Shown here: piece by piece, positions 53,901 to 57,408 of the stretch
Layout of the letters: each line of letters begins with the position of its first letter
How positions within the stretch are numbered: position 1 is the stretch's first letter
Assembly (NCBI GenBank): GCA_905221605.1
Contig: CAJNDS010002535.1
Location: 111,001-175,000, forward strand
Reading direction: 5' to 3'
Length of the DNA: 64,000 bases
Source: Symbiodinium natans
Lineage: Eukaryota; Sar; Dinophyceae; Suessiales; Symbiodiniaceae
The notes under the pieces: generated by a model
What the model saw: only the letters and a program-made list of their open reading frames with translations
Databases searched by the model: none
Told to the model about the DNA's origin: nothing
Translations under genes and position numbers: made by a program

Positions 53901-54904
53901 TATCAGATCTCGAGTACATGAACCCTCCACAAAGGGAGCCAGAAGGTCGGAAGCCTCTTTTTACGGCTTGTCTCGCAGCTATCGCCTCGTTGTTGGTGTA
54001 TGCGGAACGTCTTTTGCGAAGCCAAGCGGGCGCATTTTTCTGCGATTCTATGCAGATATCTAGCAATAGGCGCATAAAGGCGCAGCAATCAATATAGACC
54101 CCCAAATACTGGGATCCCTTGTCCTAAGGACCCCCCAGCAGGTACCCCCTTTTTGCATCCAGGCTTGGGTGAGCGTGCCGGGAGAATCCCCTAACATCGT
54201 AAACCCCTGTTTTTTGGGGCTGGAGCTGCTTGAAGCGGACCCTTCATGTTGGGGCCATGGAAGTTGAAATTGGGATGTTTCCCTTTAGGCTAACAAGCAG
54301 TTAGTCCCTAAGGGGGACTACAATGGGGGGAACATGGGGGACATTATAATCCTTCCTAAGGACTGTTACTATATGGGTGAACATCCTAAGTTCCAAAGGT
54401 TACTGGGCTCCCACTGGGCTCCCCAAAACAAAGCAGCAGCGGCACAGTAAATGCCTTGAGATCATGGACAGCACAGCGAAACAGTCGACCTTCTCGGCTT
54501 AGGGGAAAGTGTGCGTTGCGCTCTCCCGATGGACCTTGAACCATAAACGCTAAACCATAATTTGTTGTTCCGCTTGTAAGCCCGTAAACCGTATAACCCT
54601 AAGTGTCCGATCCGAATGGCCTGCCCAAGGCCTCGTCGAACTCAACTAGGCTACCATTCCCCATCAGCTCCTTCCAGGGCGGAGGGGGAATGGAATGGGT
54701 CCCCCTGCTTAACCCAAAGTATGGGCCAAACATTATTTTGGGATATTTTGGGGTTCGGAGAGAAGTTCGTAGGTTTTGTCGATTTTTGCTCTGTACGTTT
54801 TCGGGTTCAGGGTTCATGAACTTGGGGTTAATCCTGTCCTCGTGCGGCCGCACTTGGGTCATGCGAAGGAGTTCATCCATCGGAAGCGTGTACATCGGGT
54901 ATGC
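23936..54904 (-). CDS. SHQW / WYDYxSCPQ / ankyrin-repeat protein gene (multi-exon, partial)
   Basis: About 20 minus-strand exons. The N-terminal part has YPMYTLPMDELL, LVEFDEALG, FISHQWLANDHPDP, VLQEAIRNLYSG, WYDYVSCPQ and AIDSIVSYIERC, then an Arg-rich RLARKLAARE. Next come DLHNYRFLLNQQ and a series of ankyrin-like repeats (GWTPLCYAVMAGS, GMPVLSLAAYFHN, ACISDNAAGIRELCDARADL, GATPLMFSVISENLEATQLL, RGMTPLDLASES). Ankyrin repeats bind proteins. The N-terminal domain has no function I can name, although I recall similar predicted proteins in dinoflagellates. No signal peptide or membrane segment was seen. Several exons are missing (first exon; between exons 4 and 5, 6 and 7, 8 and 10, 15 and 16, 18 and 19). 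It lies upstream of, and on the same strand as, the ABCG gene. Confidence 0.82.
24945..24997 (-). CDS. SHQW/ANK exon: ATQLLLAARARPDIPNS
   Basis: Fifty-three nt, acceptor TTTGAG|GCA, GC donor (AGCAG|GCTGTGG). Second half of an ankyrin repeat (LLLAARARPDI resembles the LLLxxGAxxxx loop). In phase on both sides. Confidence 0.82.
25562..25619 (-). CDS. SHQW/ANK exon: FHYRGATPLMFSVISENLE
   Basis: Fifty-eight nt, acceptor GCGCAG|G, GT donor (CTGGAG|GTGTGG). First half of an ankyrin repeat; GATPLMFSV matches the GxTPLhxA consensus. Confidence 0.85.
25968..26092. repeat. Inverted-repeat element, family I with (TA)n core
   Basis: Left GGGATACTTAGGGGCTGAAT-ACCCTAGCCCC, right GTTACCTACCCAGTCCATGA, with a (TA)n stretch near 25998-26012. 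Confidence 0.6.
26366..26461 (-). CDS. SHQW/ANK exon: VDVNQQFRYSNGIERFILFL...
   Basis: Ninety-six nt, acceptor GCTAG|GG, GT donor (GTGGCCG|GTTGAG). Starts at the GADVN-type end of an ankyrin repeat, then a longer non-repeat segment ending LRHKFSPVA. Confidence 0.82.
26820..26938. repeat. (TA)n/(CA)n tracts within an imperfect inverted repeat
   Basis: Two TATATA/CACACA tracts, each followed by CACTC, within a short palindromic region; frames across it read only I/Y/H/T repeats and are not genes. Similar AT tracts lie at 18783-18805, 27736-27750, 53600-53614 and 61267-61313. Confidence 0.7.
26955..27107 (-). CDS. SHQW/ANK exon: DAMTEIFRRHPALDLQNCLH...
   Basis: Acceptor CGACCCAG|G. The open frame continues through ALDLQNCLHYALGAPVPLQQ and CCERDICGKICERLE. 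The 3' end is uncertain and real coding may stop near 27000. It lies between the ankyrin exons at 38.9 kb and 26.4 kb in the correct orientation. Confidence 0.65.
27787..28206 (-). CDS. Uncertain ORF, possible exon of the SHQW/ANK gene or spurious
   Basis: Open frame starting MEDGHDGHASLSLTSFLTVP with a stretch that looks coding until about 27960, then low-complexity. No domain recognised. Confidence 0.25.
   Translation of the reverse strand: MEDGHDGHASLSLTSFLTVPSKAATPPGVPTACFEVLVRLETSAKRGSPHSQNLKDTYPSKYRGAAIKCKTASKKTVREAICVHYIYICFYCMLMYERNEGVYMCLFASVFICTCVIDCCVFTLFSYTHTKLSTLNPKP
28438..28622 (+). repeat. Poly-G/T low-complexity tract
   Basis: About 185 bases almost entirely G with scattered T. 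All long open frames here encode Gly/Trp/Val or Pro/His/Thr runs and are artefacts. Strong potential for G-quadruplexes; also a likely place for assembly or base-calling error. Confidence 0.95.
29286..29608. repeat. 9-bp minisatellite (CCCCACTTG)n followed by its inverse (CAAGTGGGG)n
   Basis: About 29286-29475 is CCCCACTTG on the plus strand and 29500-29608 is the reverse-complement unit, separated by about 25 bp. A block beginning GCTAAGTGATTTCTGCCACT occurs twice (about 29270 and 29380). Apparent (APL)n and (GAS)n frames are translations of the repeat, not genes. A poly-C run follows at 29609-29635. Confidence 0.95.
29640..30005. repeat. Three tandem copies (about 120 bp) with an internal palindrome
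   Basis: Each copy contains TCC(A/G)-CAATAGCACT-type lead sequence, a GGCTAGGG..TGCCC centre, then CCACAAGTCTGCCTCAA and, after a spacer of 12-16 bases, the inverse TTGAGGCAGACTTGTGG. The three copies differ by substitutions and small indels. Confidence 0.88.
30029..30276. repeat. Second 9-bp minisatellite, converging/diverging, with CAACATCAATTAGC spacers
   Basis: (CCCCACTTG)n at about 30029-30086 is followed by inverse blocks at about 30110-30157, 30182-30213 and 30237-30276. Three of the spacers carry CAACATCAATTAGC. Confidence 0.93.
30300..30712. other. Spacer without recognised gene, contains a duplicated 21-mer
   Basis: GCGAAAACACTGCGCACAGC recurs at about 30368 and 30451. Open frames here overlap on both strands without motifs. 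Confidence 0.5.
30713..30717 (+). repeat. Copia target-site duplication, left copy CCCTA
   Basis: CCCTA immediately left of the LTR matches CCCTA at 38781-38785, the usual 5-bp duplication of copia elements. On the right the motif continues AACCCTAAACCC, so the target was a telomere-type array edge. Confidence 0.85.
30718..30915 (-). repeat. 3' LTR of the copia element
   Basis: In element sense it starts TGTGAACATC and ends CAATTCAGAT. It matches 38583-38780 at a constant offset of 7865. It includes a pyrimidine-rich stretch (plus strand about 30775-30810). Confidence 0.95.
30955..38496 (-). CDS. Copia GAG-PR-INT-RT-RNaseH polyprotein, intact
   Basis: 2513 residues from the ATG at 38496 (context AACATGG); the frame is open a further 35 codons upstream into the LTR, but only with non-ATG starts. 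Approximate residues: GAG 25-195; zinc knuckle CRICGQRGHWRAEC 324-337; protease ILDTGAS 462-468; a long insert 600-1310; HHCC zinc finger ending CDAC 1360; integrase core D1388, D1446, E1482 (D,D35E); SH3-like tail 1612-1668; reverse transcriptase SFDISTAFLHGK with D1956 and HVDDG 2050-2054; RNase H SDASF 2204, LGAEAF 2255, VTDCKS 2302, LADCLTK 2351. GAG forms particles, PR cleaves the polyprotein, RT/RH copies RNA to DNA and INT inserts it. No stop or frameshift is seen. The linker between PR and INT is unusually long. Confidence 0.96.
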   Translation of the reverse strand: MATTSDGGGGSTAAGASEDRSSGFWNLLPGFDPSSDDPREYRDKVQFLHKVCPPKDRGMLAPRLALLCKGTAWSQVKQIDASKLTDPESGVTTLLKALETWDESAELQTYEKFEKAIYRTLQKQDESTMSFVNRLGVAFHDLGDTMTIKQLHAFILLRQSALTAEDKRKVITLSGGDMEVSKVEQAMRTLSTRILSMGGDIKKKTYPANFAEEDDEEALMIEEEADEDQLLANLAEAGDEDGVFIMEYEEQLLDLVQEVPELASCFSAYTAARQRLRDRQKGRGFWPPRGGKGGKGKGGKKGGRGGTGQPFRKSLAERIANSNCRICGQRGHWRAECPQQKGSQGHPSGSASSEASNLVLFTTEANTEPEIVDRLPQNLGVPTTQKKKEKVLPVPALIQEQHELMFYGQHENLVDHTRPWKAHAASDGQANLRKLRRAWNKLRGNDEHPEQAMFVGRAETAILDTGASKTVAGQVNFDRFVQQLSKSVRDRIHKAPSGTVFRFGNNGTLPSLYAAFVPFGKKWFKIEVVAGQTPFLLSNAVMRQMKCQLNFEEDTLWIPEYHRSLKLSVGVKGLYHVDVVALLEMDGSESALLEVDTTPEANPQHQVSRATANHDDLNRRAPEHAPGCYRRRDLVFGTSSPRAIEQAARSDFPAPMGNLSSSGRPPQGAALSRHLSPASRVRQLFKKSAHHLKVPAQLSVLCQRHRARSEANGGGRDPSRTHAEPSHGEGRRDGCAANDSRADESTDSGRPAPSGTKEGGAKAGSRLELIKEEPIMGCDRRASHTGNGAGQQFRADRGAPDTDCHFAARAEPHSGKPVEVSTCPRKDEIPEGELKCLSPEKLLEVTRAIDQLCLMVEQSIQEINRLHPTTYKARQAESSHRSSMLEISVGFQGMIGRELGETNGSWERIDLARSRLLQAGVPDEIWSKMSESQPRHVWLSIGPKQLSRHEKGVLVQLTRDLYEEQVSRGAHFHLWAPESFVQDTGECLDEVFAGTLPTFYHVGHVPRTERLKGNNYLRQRVNFRTTSQGLHRGLDWRYFVEKGQMEGSRKRVYSLGLSSNVAFWIGRLKDEKPLILNELCCHLDDKRTLDEDEDAGQQAIKRRRCHGKQDELNLYRYGKSHVSWESVFREVNSKVPRAGNFVIPPEDPMIPKVQQLIPEMVVHHMEVCRGVNRLRIPQGRYERSRITHRKTVVINRDTGSIEECGPIEHWARLPKYKQIGAGRHAKIAITVFGVCSDGDQESMASPNRRGPTIDPQAPNASTTNARPELGDQDSEMTSATPEQSGPKRGEPSQKMAWGPPPVANHGPGFLRLNAQEQSEIRQLHHNLGHPDPKKFALYLKQGGADEVVQQGALDFQCDACTESRRGFMAARPAAIHANISFNHKVGMDLVSWRSSKGKEFHFVHFIDEATLFNVGAECNQGAEGVIEMFEQLWVNWAGYPQEVYVDPGGEFISDAWALKMQEAGIKVNMSASDSHWQLGRAEIHGSTVKQMLSRMDLEKGIESSHEFRKALRHVFLAKNSLCRADGYTPQQAVLGVSCRLPGSILSDSNASSHALAESGTSEGGSLPEGQRFLEELQLRERARRSFIMVDNSSSFRRALLRRTRPLRSQWEPGDMVLYWRRRGGNLRREHGRWHGPAQVIAKEKEKVVWLSHAGRLIRASPEQIRAASLREWEMIPKSEQGSPLQQLEPLKNQLKHAPQYFDLEGEDIPPAEAFNEPASMDVQSEPEAENTPESSNPSRDGLSPKTTPHDDPMLPFDDEPRMPTSAEQASLDQSLEVPVPEDDDLEFGDMVVVEEEEVNFSGVESCWEISIVPPQGWELPKEIEEDMICLASENRKQRVEVKLRDLTIRDQKRFALAKNKEVGAWLSHKTVRKVAQGKIPNKNIMRCRWIYTWKPAEAVDEATHDGKKAKARLVVLGFEDPDIDHVPNDAPTLTKDGRQLLLQKICSNRWRLCSFDISTAFLHGKGDGRLLGIQAPPEVKEALEMEKRDQCELVGGAYGRIDAPYLWYQELRKELLGIGFKQCPLDPCVFSLSTRDASGKLRSHGILGIHVDDGICGGDQVFQEALQKLRKRFSFGSYEQGTFVFTGIRLHQWEDGSIEMDQTEYVSKIEAINVPRERRKNLQDPVTEAERRQYRQLIGSLQYAAVHTRADLCAKIGELQSTINVATVSHLLEANRVLHEAKVHPVTIMIIPIAEQELTFCAFSDASFASNQKLSAHQGTVIFATSTKILENDKSVVCPIAWSSKRIPRVVRSTLGAEAFALSNSIDRLSWIRVLWAWMKDDSVAWHCPEELLRKEPSAAAVTDCKSVYDIVTRTAPPHCEEHRTTIECLLIRQRMQDNCKLRWVASGAMLADCLTKSMDASRLRECLKSGRYTLFDEGMVLKQRADKRKQLQWVKQQKPLDDSCMYSTAGEGDFWRVDRQRGFLERVHRRPRWERFTPIGVRECPVALGDLDARRTTYLKTISSLQTNTVNDVWVGPDSHHTEAEAWIGVTRFYFMSEPKVHDSPSQGSDSR
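38565..38582 (-). other. Primer-binding-like site of the copia element
   Basis: Directly after the 5' LTR, in element sense, comes TGGTAGCGGGGCACTGG. It begins TGGTA like the initiator-tRNA-Met primer sites of plant copia elements. The cognate tRNA cannot be verified here. Confidence 0.6.
38583..38780 (-). repeat. 5' LTR of the copia element
   Basis: Identical by eye to 30718-30915. It presumably carries the promoter; no TATA box is obvious, as is common for dinoflagellates. Confidence 0.95.
38781..38785 (+). repeat. Copia target-site duplication, right copy CCCTA
   Basis: It is the first five bases of the CCCTAAACCC array following the LTR. Confidence 0.85.
38800..40760. other. Array-rich intronic stretch apart from the exon at 38929-38997
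   Basis: Contains a family J inverted-repeat element at about 39040-39125 and many arrays (for example 39640-39685, 39788-39820, 40168-40205, 40610-40745). The open frame at 39111-39599 on the plus strand starts in repeats and shows no motif. Confidence 0.5.
38929..38997 (-). CDS. SHQW/ANK exon: ACISDNAAGIRELCDARADL
   Basis: Acceptor CTGAAG|GCT. The frame encodes an ankyrin-type repeat (DNAAGIRELCDARADL). The probable GC donor is near 38928 but alternatives exist. Arrays flank both sides in the capped orientation. The previous repeat half (about 25 residues) is missing, so an exon between here and 40771 remains unfound. Confidence 0.78.
40771..40842 (-). CDS. SHQW/ANK exon: FLFPKGMPVLSLAAYFHN
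   Basis: Seventy-two nt (24 codons), acceptor TTGAAG|GAC, GC donor (CTGCAG|GCTCC). Ankyrin-like GMPVLSLAA helix. CCCTAAA repeats end seven bases before the acceptor in sense direction. Confidence 0.9.
41853..41944 (-). CDS. SHQW/ANK exon: YAVMAGSPTLVSTLLERAAD
   Basis: Ninety-two nt, acceptor CCCAG|GT, GA donor (AAGAAG|GACGTAG) that merges into GTTTAGGG. Joins the next exon in phase. Complete ankyrin helix pair plus loop. The intron side of its acceptor is amplified in tandem (41937-42240). Confidence 0.9.
41937..42240. repeat. Tandem repeat of about 70 bp spanning a splice acceptor
   Basis: Units (plus strand) run GCGTAACCTGG(A/G)TCAGGGG..., TCTTAGGAGTGTTAAGGGGG, then TTTAGGG repeats. Four or five copies are present. 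In sense direction each copy repeats CCAG|GTTACGC, that is, the acceptor and first exon bases, or its remnant. Confidence 0.88.
42570..42735. repeat. Family E elements (TTCTTAAGCAAATAGTAG arms)
   Basis: An arm with TTGCTTAAGAACCCC faces two inverted arms GGGGTTCTTAAGCAAATAGT and GGATTCTTAAGCAAATAGTA. Related arms occur at 5030-5170 and 61950-62250. Confidence 0.65.
43112..43176 (-). CDS. SHQW/ANK exon: FLHQNGFQKPVSRDPAGWTP
   Basis: Sixty-five nt, acceptor CTGAG|G, GT donor (CCGCTGT|GTTCC). The junction codon T+GT gives GWTPLCYAVMAG, an uninterrupted ankyrin consensus across the intron. Confidence 0.88.
43472..43561 (-). CDS. SHQW/ANK candidate exon: ADPFTAPLDVAVEWLPG
   Basis: Thirty open codons between CCCAAG| and a GT-containing array edge; both flanks show capped arrays. 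The phase does not join its neighbours cleanly, so it may be an alternative or false exon. Confidence 0.4.
43660..43812. repeat. Inverted-repeat element, family J
   Basis: GGTTCATATGCCTTAGTACG-type arm opposite a GGGGTATATGACCCC arm. Related copies lie at 39040-39125, 46844-46930 and 48955-49042. Confidence 0.55.
43987..44055 (-). CDS. SHQW/ANK candidate exon: TNTDIDPIDALVPYFKSQ
   Basis: Twenty-three codons, acceptor TGGTAG|GCC, GC donor (CTCAG|GCCCGG). It fits between the DLHNYRFLLNQQ and GWTPLC exons, but joining phases are unresolved. Confidence 0.55.
44496..44533 (-). CDS. SHQW/ANK exon: DLHNYRFLLNQQ
   Basis: Thirty-eight nt, acceptor GCAAG|GC, GC donor (CAACAG|GCCGAAG). The short helix links the N-terminal domain to the ankyrin part. 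Confidence 0.75.
44581..44692. repeat. Inverted-repeat element, family K, with a TTTAGGG unit at its centre
   Basis: GGTTGATACTGTAAATCCTGC-ATGAC at the left pairs with GTCATGCAGGATATAGATTA-TCAACAGTATCG at the right. Confidence 0.75.
44824..44955. repeat. Inverted-repeat element, family G
   Basis: Left TTAGGGTAGTTACATAGTCT, right AGGGACTATATTATTGAGGG ending AAGCTACCCTTAG. Confidence 0.65.
45345..45395. repeat. Dispersed about 50-bp repeat, inverted copy at 48545-48600
   Basis: CTTTTTCAAGGAAATTCTCG and the following 29 bases recur on the opposite strand at 48545-48600 with one visible mismatch (GCCCGTG versus GCCTGTG). Confidence 0.85.
45500..46500. other. No gene recognised
   Basis: Open frames on both strands (for example 45508-45771 and 45823-46041) lack motifs. 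Arrays lie at about 46070-46090, 46208-46240 and 46395-46470. It should contain intron sequence of the SHQW/ANK gene. Confidence 0.5.
46556..46747. repeat. Family A element with nested TTTAGGG array and duplicated arm
   Basis: Left arm GGTTCATGGTACTTCTTAAC, then a seven-unit array at 46600-46650, then a second version of the same arm (GGGTACTTATTCACCAATTC), and a right arm TTGGTGAATAAGTACCATGA. Confidence 0.75.
47320..47388 (-). CDS. SHQW/ANK candidate exon: LVFHVGARYSLFGDGAAE
   Basis: Open, coding-like, acceptor GGTGCAG|A. An array flanks the acceptor in capped orientation, but the donor-side array has the opposite orientation. Another possible exon lies at 47225-47310. Confidence 0.45.
47810..47851 (-). 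CDS. SHQW/ANK exon: DGCILVVAPRAAEK
   Basis: Forty-two nt, acceptor CGCCCAG|GAC, GT donor (GAGAAG|GTCTTT). Possibly a beta strand of the N-terminal domain. Confidence 0.55.
48843..48901 (-). CDS. SHQW/ANK exon: RAERLARKLAAREAGNLS
   Basis: Acceptor TGGCAG|A, GC donor (CTCTT|GCGGTC). Amphipathic basic helix expected after the SIVSYIERC segment. A separate coding-like stretch with WLDLSGFFTEFGGEEE lies at about 49070-49120. Confidence 0.6.
49359..49665. repeat. Family A element carrying a symmetric pair of telomere arrays
   Basis: Arm GGAGGTTCATGGCACTTCTT, TTTAGGG array (about 49404-49446), repeated arm GGGGCACTTCTGAACCAATT, centre, arm, CCCTAAA array (49548-49605), and final arm TTGGTTAATAGGTACCACGA-ACCTCC. 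The arrays sit at mirror positions, so the whole is a long hairpin. Confidence 0.85.
49548..49617 (+). repeat. 70-bp array+flank unit, copy 1
   Basis: A CCCTAAA array with a short CCCTAA unit and a CCCGAAA unit, followed by CATATAAGTACAGTTG. Identical to 50001-50070. Confidence 0.95.
49905..50090. repeat. Family B element interrupted by the copied array
   Basis: Left arm GAGCCCAATACCCCTAAAAC, right arm AAGGAGTCTTGGGCTCTC. The right arm is split by the 70-bp insert and its end is duplicated. Confidence 0.8.
50001..50070 (+). repeat. 70-bp array+flank unit, copy 2, flanked by a 14-bp duplication
   Basis: Identical to 49548-49617, including the variant units and the non-telomeric flank. GTTAAGGAGTCTTG stands at 49987-50000 and again at 50070-50083. 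Confidence 0.93.
50400..50512. repeat. Inverted-repeat element, family C
   Basis: Left GTAGCCCAGCAACCATAGTA and right GGGCACCACTGGGCTACCC, with the typical TTTTTTTTGGGTTGG / CCAAAAAAGGG core. Confidence 0.7.
51363..51469 (-). CDS. SHQW/ANK exon: YDYVSCPQ ... AIDSIVSYIERC
   Basis: One hundred and seven nt. The acceptor CTGAG|G restores WYDYVSCPQ with the preceding exon. GC donor (CTGG|GCTAG), or a GT donor after TGT at 51373. It is the longest N-terminal exon and carries the most diagnostic motif of the gene. Confidence 0.88.
51851..51879 (-). CDS. SHQW/ANK exon: DFQSEPLFIW
   Basis: Acceptor CTTGAG|GAC (an alternative lies 12 nt upstream), GC donor (ATCTG|GCCCC). The split codon TG+G gives the tryptophan of WYDY. 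Confidence 0.8.
52190..52480. other. Open frames on both strands, possible exon, unresolved
   Basis: Coding-like composition without telomere arrays, between exons that are out of phase with each other, so a missing exon of the SHQW/ANK gene may lie here. No motif singles out a frame. Confidence 0.3.
53149..53186 (-). CDS. SHQW/ANK exon: VLQEAIRNLYSG
   Basis: Thirty-eight nt, acceptor CCGAAG|GTG, GT donor (GGCAG|GTGGGG). Follows KQWK in phase. Confidence 0.85.
53800..53866 (-). CDS. SHQW/ANK exon: MFISHQWLANDHPDPEAKQW
   Basis: Sixty-seven nt, acceptor GACAG|G, GC donor (TGGAAG|GCGCC). Contains the SHQW and HPDP motifs. The longer uninterrupted frame around it (53629-54105) is intron read-through. 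Confidence 0.9.
54270..54389. repeat. Inverted-repeat element, family D (diverged copy)
   Basis: Starts TTGGGATGTTTCCCTTTAGG and ends GGTGAACATCCTAAG. It is longer than the 9.1 kb copy because of an internal insertion. It lies in an intron of the SHQW/ankyrin gene. Confidence 0.65.
54621..54670 (-). CDS. SHQW/ANK exon: ELMGNGSLVEFDEALG
   Basis: Fifty nt, acceptor TGGAAG|GAG, GC donor (GGCAG|GCCATT). The split codon AG+G reads into RAMFISHQW. Confidence 0.88.
54839..54904 (-). CDS. SHQW/ANK exon: AYPMYTLPMDELLRMTQVRP
   Basis: Sixty-six nt, acceptor CGAAG|GCA, GA donor (CACGAG|GACAGG). This is the most upstream exon I can place; the start exon is unidentified. Confidence 0.85.
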
Positions 54905-55387
54905 CTTCGTGCGAGCACATCTCGGGAAACACCTTTGGTTTACCCCACCCACTCACCAACCTCCAAATTGCCGATCTCGCTACGGGCACGTGGGTGGGCA
55001 CCAAGCAAGCAAGAAGACCTTACAACCGACCAGGGCCTGGAAAAAGAAACGCCACAAACCCAAAAAAACAAGAACTATCCCGACACCCGCTCTGCCCAAA
55101 ATGGACGTATACGTGCCACAGCCACCAGGTCGACTTCCGCATTCGGCGAGTTGTCGGAAAGAAAGGAGAGGCTCCTTGGACTCGAGCTTTCAAGGGTTGA
55201 GGGCTTAGGCTTGGGGAGCTCGATGGCCCAACGACTGAAAAAAGTGCTATCGTGTCTAGGGACCTCGGTGTGGCCCAGCCAGCTACTGAAAGGATGCCGG
55301 CTGTTCTTCGGCGAACGATTTATTTCGAGATTTGCCGGAAACCCAGACTCAGGAATTGTTAGGGTATAAGGTTCAAGGTTCTGGGCT

Positions 55388-55510
55388 TTGGGTTTCGGAG
55401 GGTCTTGCATTGACAAGGAACTTCTTGCCCTGGTTGCAGGCGTCGGCATAGCGGCTGAGCGGTGTCTCTGCCATGTGGTGAAACGAGGAATCGGGCACCA
55501 CCCTCTTCTT
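55388..55510 (-). CDS. Candidate exon with ATG: AETPLSRYADACNQGKKF
   Basis: Open coding-like stretch; an in-frame ATG at 55474 follows VVPDSSFHH. The possible GC donor is AAT|GCAAG. It could be a 5' exon of the SHQW/ANK gene or of a neighbour. No domain recognised. Confidence 0.45.
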
Positions 55511-56987
55511 TTCAGCAGTTTCCTAAACCCGGGTGTAACCTAGGAAAAACAAAACCGTGCCATTTTTGGTCTACGGGGATTTCCTGGGAACCTTCCTGGG
55601 AACCCCCACCCTAAATAAAGAAAATCCTACGCCTGGTCCTGGTTTCTAATCTCGAAAACAAAAGCACATTCTGTTTTGTCCGGGGAGCCGACCCTAGCCT
55701 ATAAGCCTCAAGCCTTCCACGCGACAGCAACCGCAGCACTAATCTCGAACGGGGATCGGTGTGCAAAGGGCAAAATCACGGACGGCAACGAGGCTTGTTT
55801 AGGGCGGACAGGGTCTTGATAGGTTTTATGCTCCAGGCTTTTGGGTTCAGATCATGTTTTGGGTTAATGGAGTTTGGGCCTGATGGTGTTGTTGGGTTTG
55901 GAGTTTTTCGGGCAGCCCGGGCGCTACTGCGGACAAAGGCTGAGACGTGCGCCCCCAGTCCAATTGACTGGAGGCCTGTTCCACGCGTCGTGTACACGCA
56001 ACCTTTTTTTTTTGGCATTGCAGCATCTAAAGGTTTCGCGACCGCGATTGCTGCCAACCCTGCCAGCCAAATCAGCCAGCCACCGCGCGCTACTCCGATC
56101 GCAGTCGGTGCCACACGCAGGAGCATGGCTCACCGCCATCCTAGCGAGGCTGCCACGACGCTGTCGCCGGATGCCACGCAGTTGGCCTTGCGCACACCAC
56201 GGCCCTTGGCGTGGCGCCCGGGGAGCGGCGGTGACTGGACATGCTTGTGTACGGAGCCACGCCCACAGGCCAGGCCTTGTGCTGCGATGCCAGCCTCGCG
56301 TCGCCTCTGACACGAACAGGGCAACCGCAGCCATGCGGACGTCGACGGGGCAGCGCTTCGAGTTGTGGAGCGACATGGAGCGACGTTAAGCGGGCCAGAC
56401 AACTGAATGCAGGAACATATGAACTGAGGTAGCGATATGAGAGGACGGATTCCATGAATGTGTTCCTGGTGTATTTCGTTTATCGCTACACCTGCGATAG
56501 GATTGCCTATCATTGATCGTCCCTTGAATAAACCCTAGTTATCTATCAGCTTACCATGACGTTTTTTTTTGCCTGCAACATCCAGGTCGCTGCGCACGGC
56601 GTCTCAGCCTCAGACAGCACGCATGGGGAGGCGGCTGCGGGCGGGAGTCGCCTGCCAGCGCGCGTCGGCGAGGAGCACTACACTCTCCTCCTGGAGGCAG
56701 CCCGAGGAGGGATGCTGCAAAGGCCCGCTGCGCTGCAACAGCACAGATGCCGTTCCATCTCACGACCCACACCGCCCGTCGCGCGCTGAAAAAGCATATT
56801 TTTGCAGCGCTGCGCTGGCAGCCATGTCTGCGAATCCAAGTGGTCCTCCCGAGCCTACACCGGCACCATGTTTTGGTGGTCACATGATTCCAAATTCTCA
56901 TCTGTGCCCGGCCAAAGACTTGATCCAGTCCGCTGAATGCAGGAGCATGTGAACTGACGTAGGAATAACAAGGGCAGGATTCCATGA

Positions 56988-56988
<1 letters not shown>

Positions 56989-57026
<38 letters not shown>

Positions 57027-57030
57027 TGTG

Positions 57031-57062
<32 letters not shown>

Positions 57063-57345
57063 TGCATGCGTGCGTGCGTGCGCGCGTGTGCACGTAGCAT
57101 CACGTAGGCGCGTATTCGTGCGTGTGTGCATGCGTGTGTACATGCATGTGTGCATGCAGGTGTGAATGCGCGCGTGCAAACGCGCGTGCAGACGCATGTG
57201 CGTGCGCGCGTGCACATGTGCGTGCGCATATGCGTACGCATGTGCGTGTGCGTGCGTGTGTGCATGCGTGTGTGTACGCGCGTGTGCACACGATGCATGC
57301 ACTTATGCACATGCGCGTGCACATGTGTGTCTGTGTGTGTCGGCA
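56989..57345. repeat. Alternating purine-pyrimidine tract (TG/CG/CA)
   Basis: A pure (TG)n start grades into TGCG, GCGC and CATG steps for about 350 bp. Long frames across it read Cys/Val/Ala or His/Thr/Arg repeats and are not genes. Z-DNA-prone. Confidence 0.95.
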
Positions 57346-57408
57346 GGTGAAACTTGGCAGCACCTAACAGAATTGTTGCCAAACGATCAAACAATAAATG
57401 CCGCACAC

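Noticed and set aside
53629-54105. Single 158-codon protein containing SHQW
   Set aside because: Only the 67-nt exon 53800-53866 matches the rest of the gene in phase; the flanks include splice signals and low-complexity GGGG/FVFV read-through.
55759-56389. Overlapping 120-183 codon frames on both strands as genes
   Set aside because: High GC with few stops in all frames explains them; no domain, no consistent splice signals, and several overlap on both strands.
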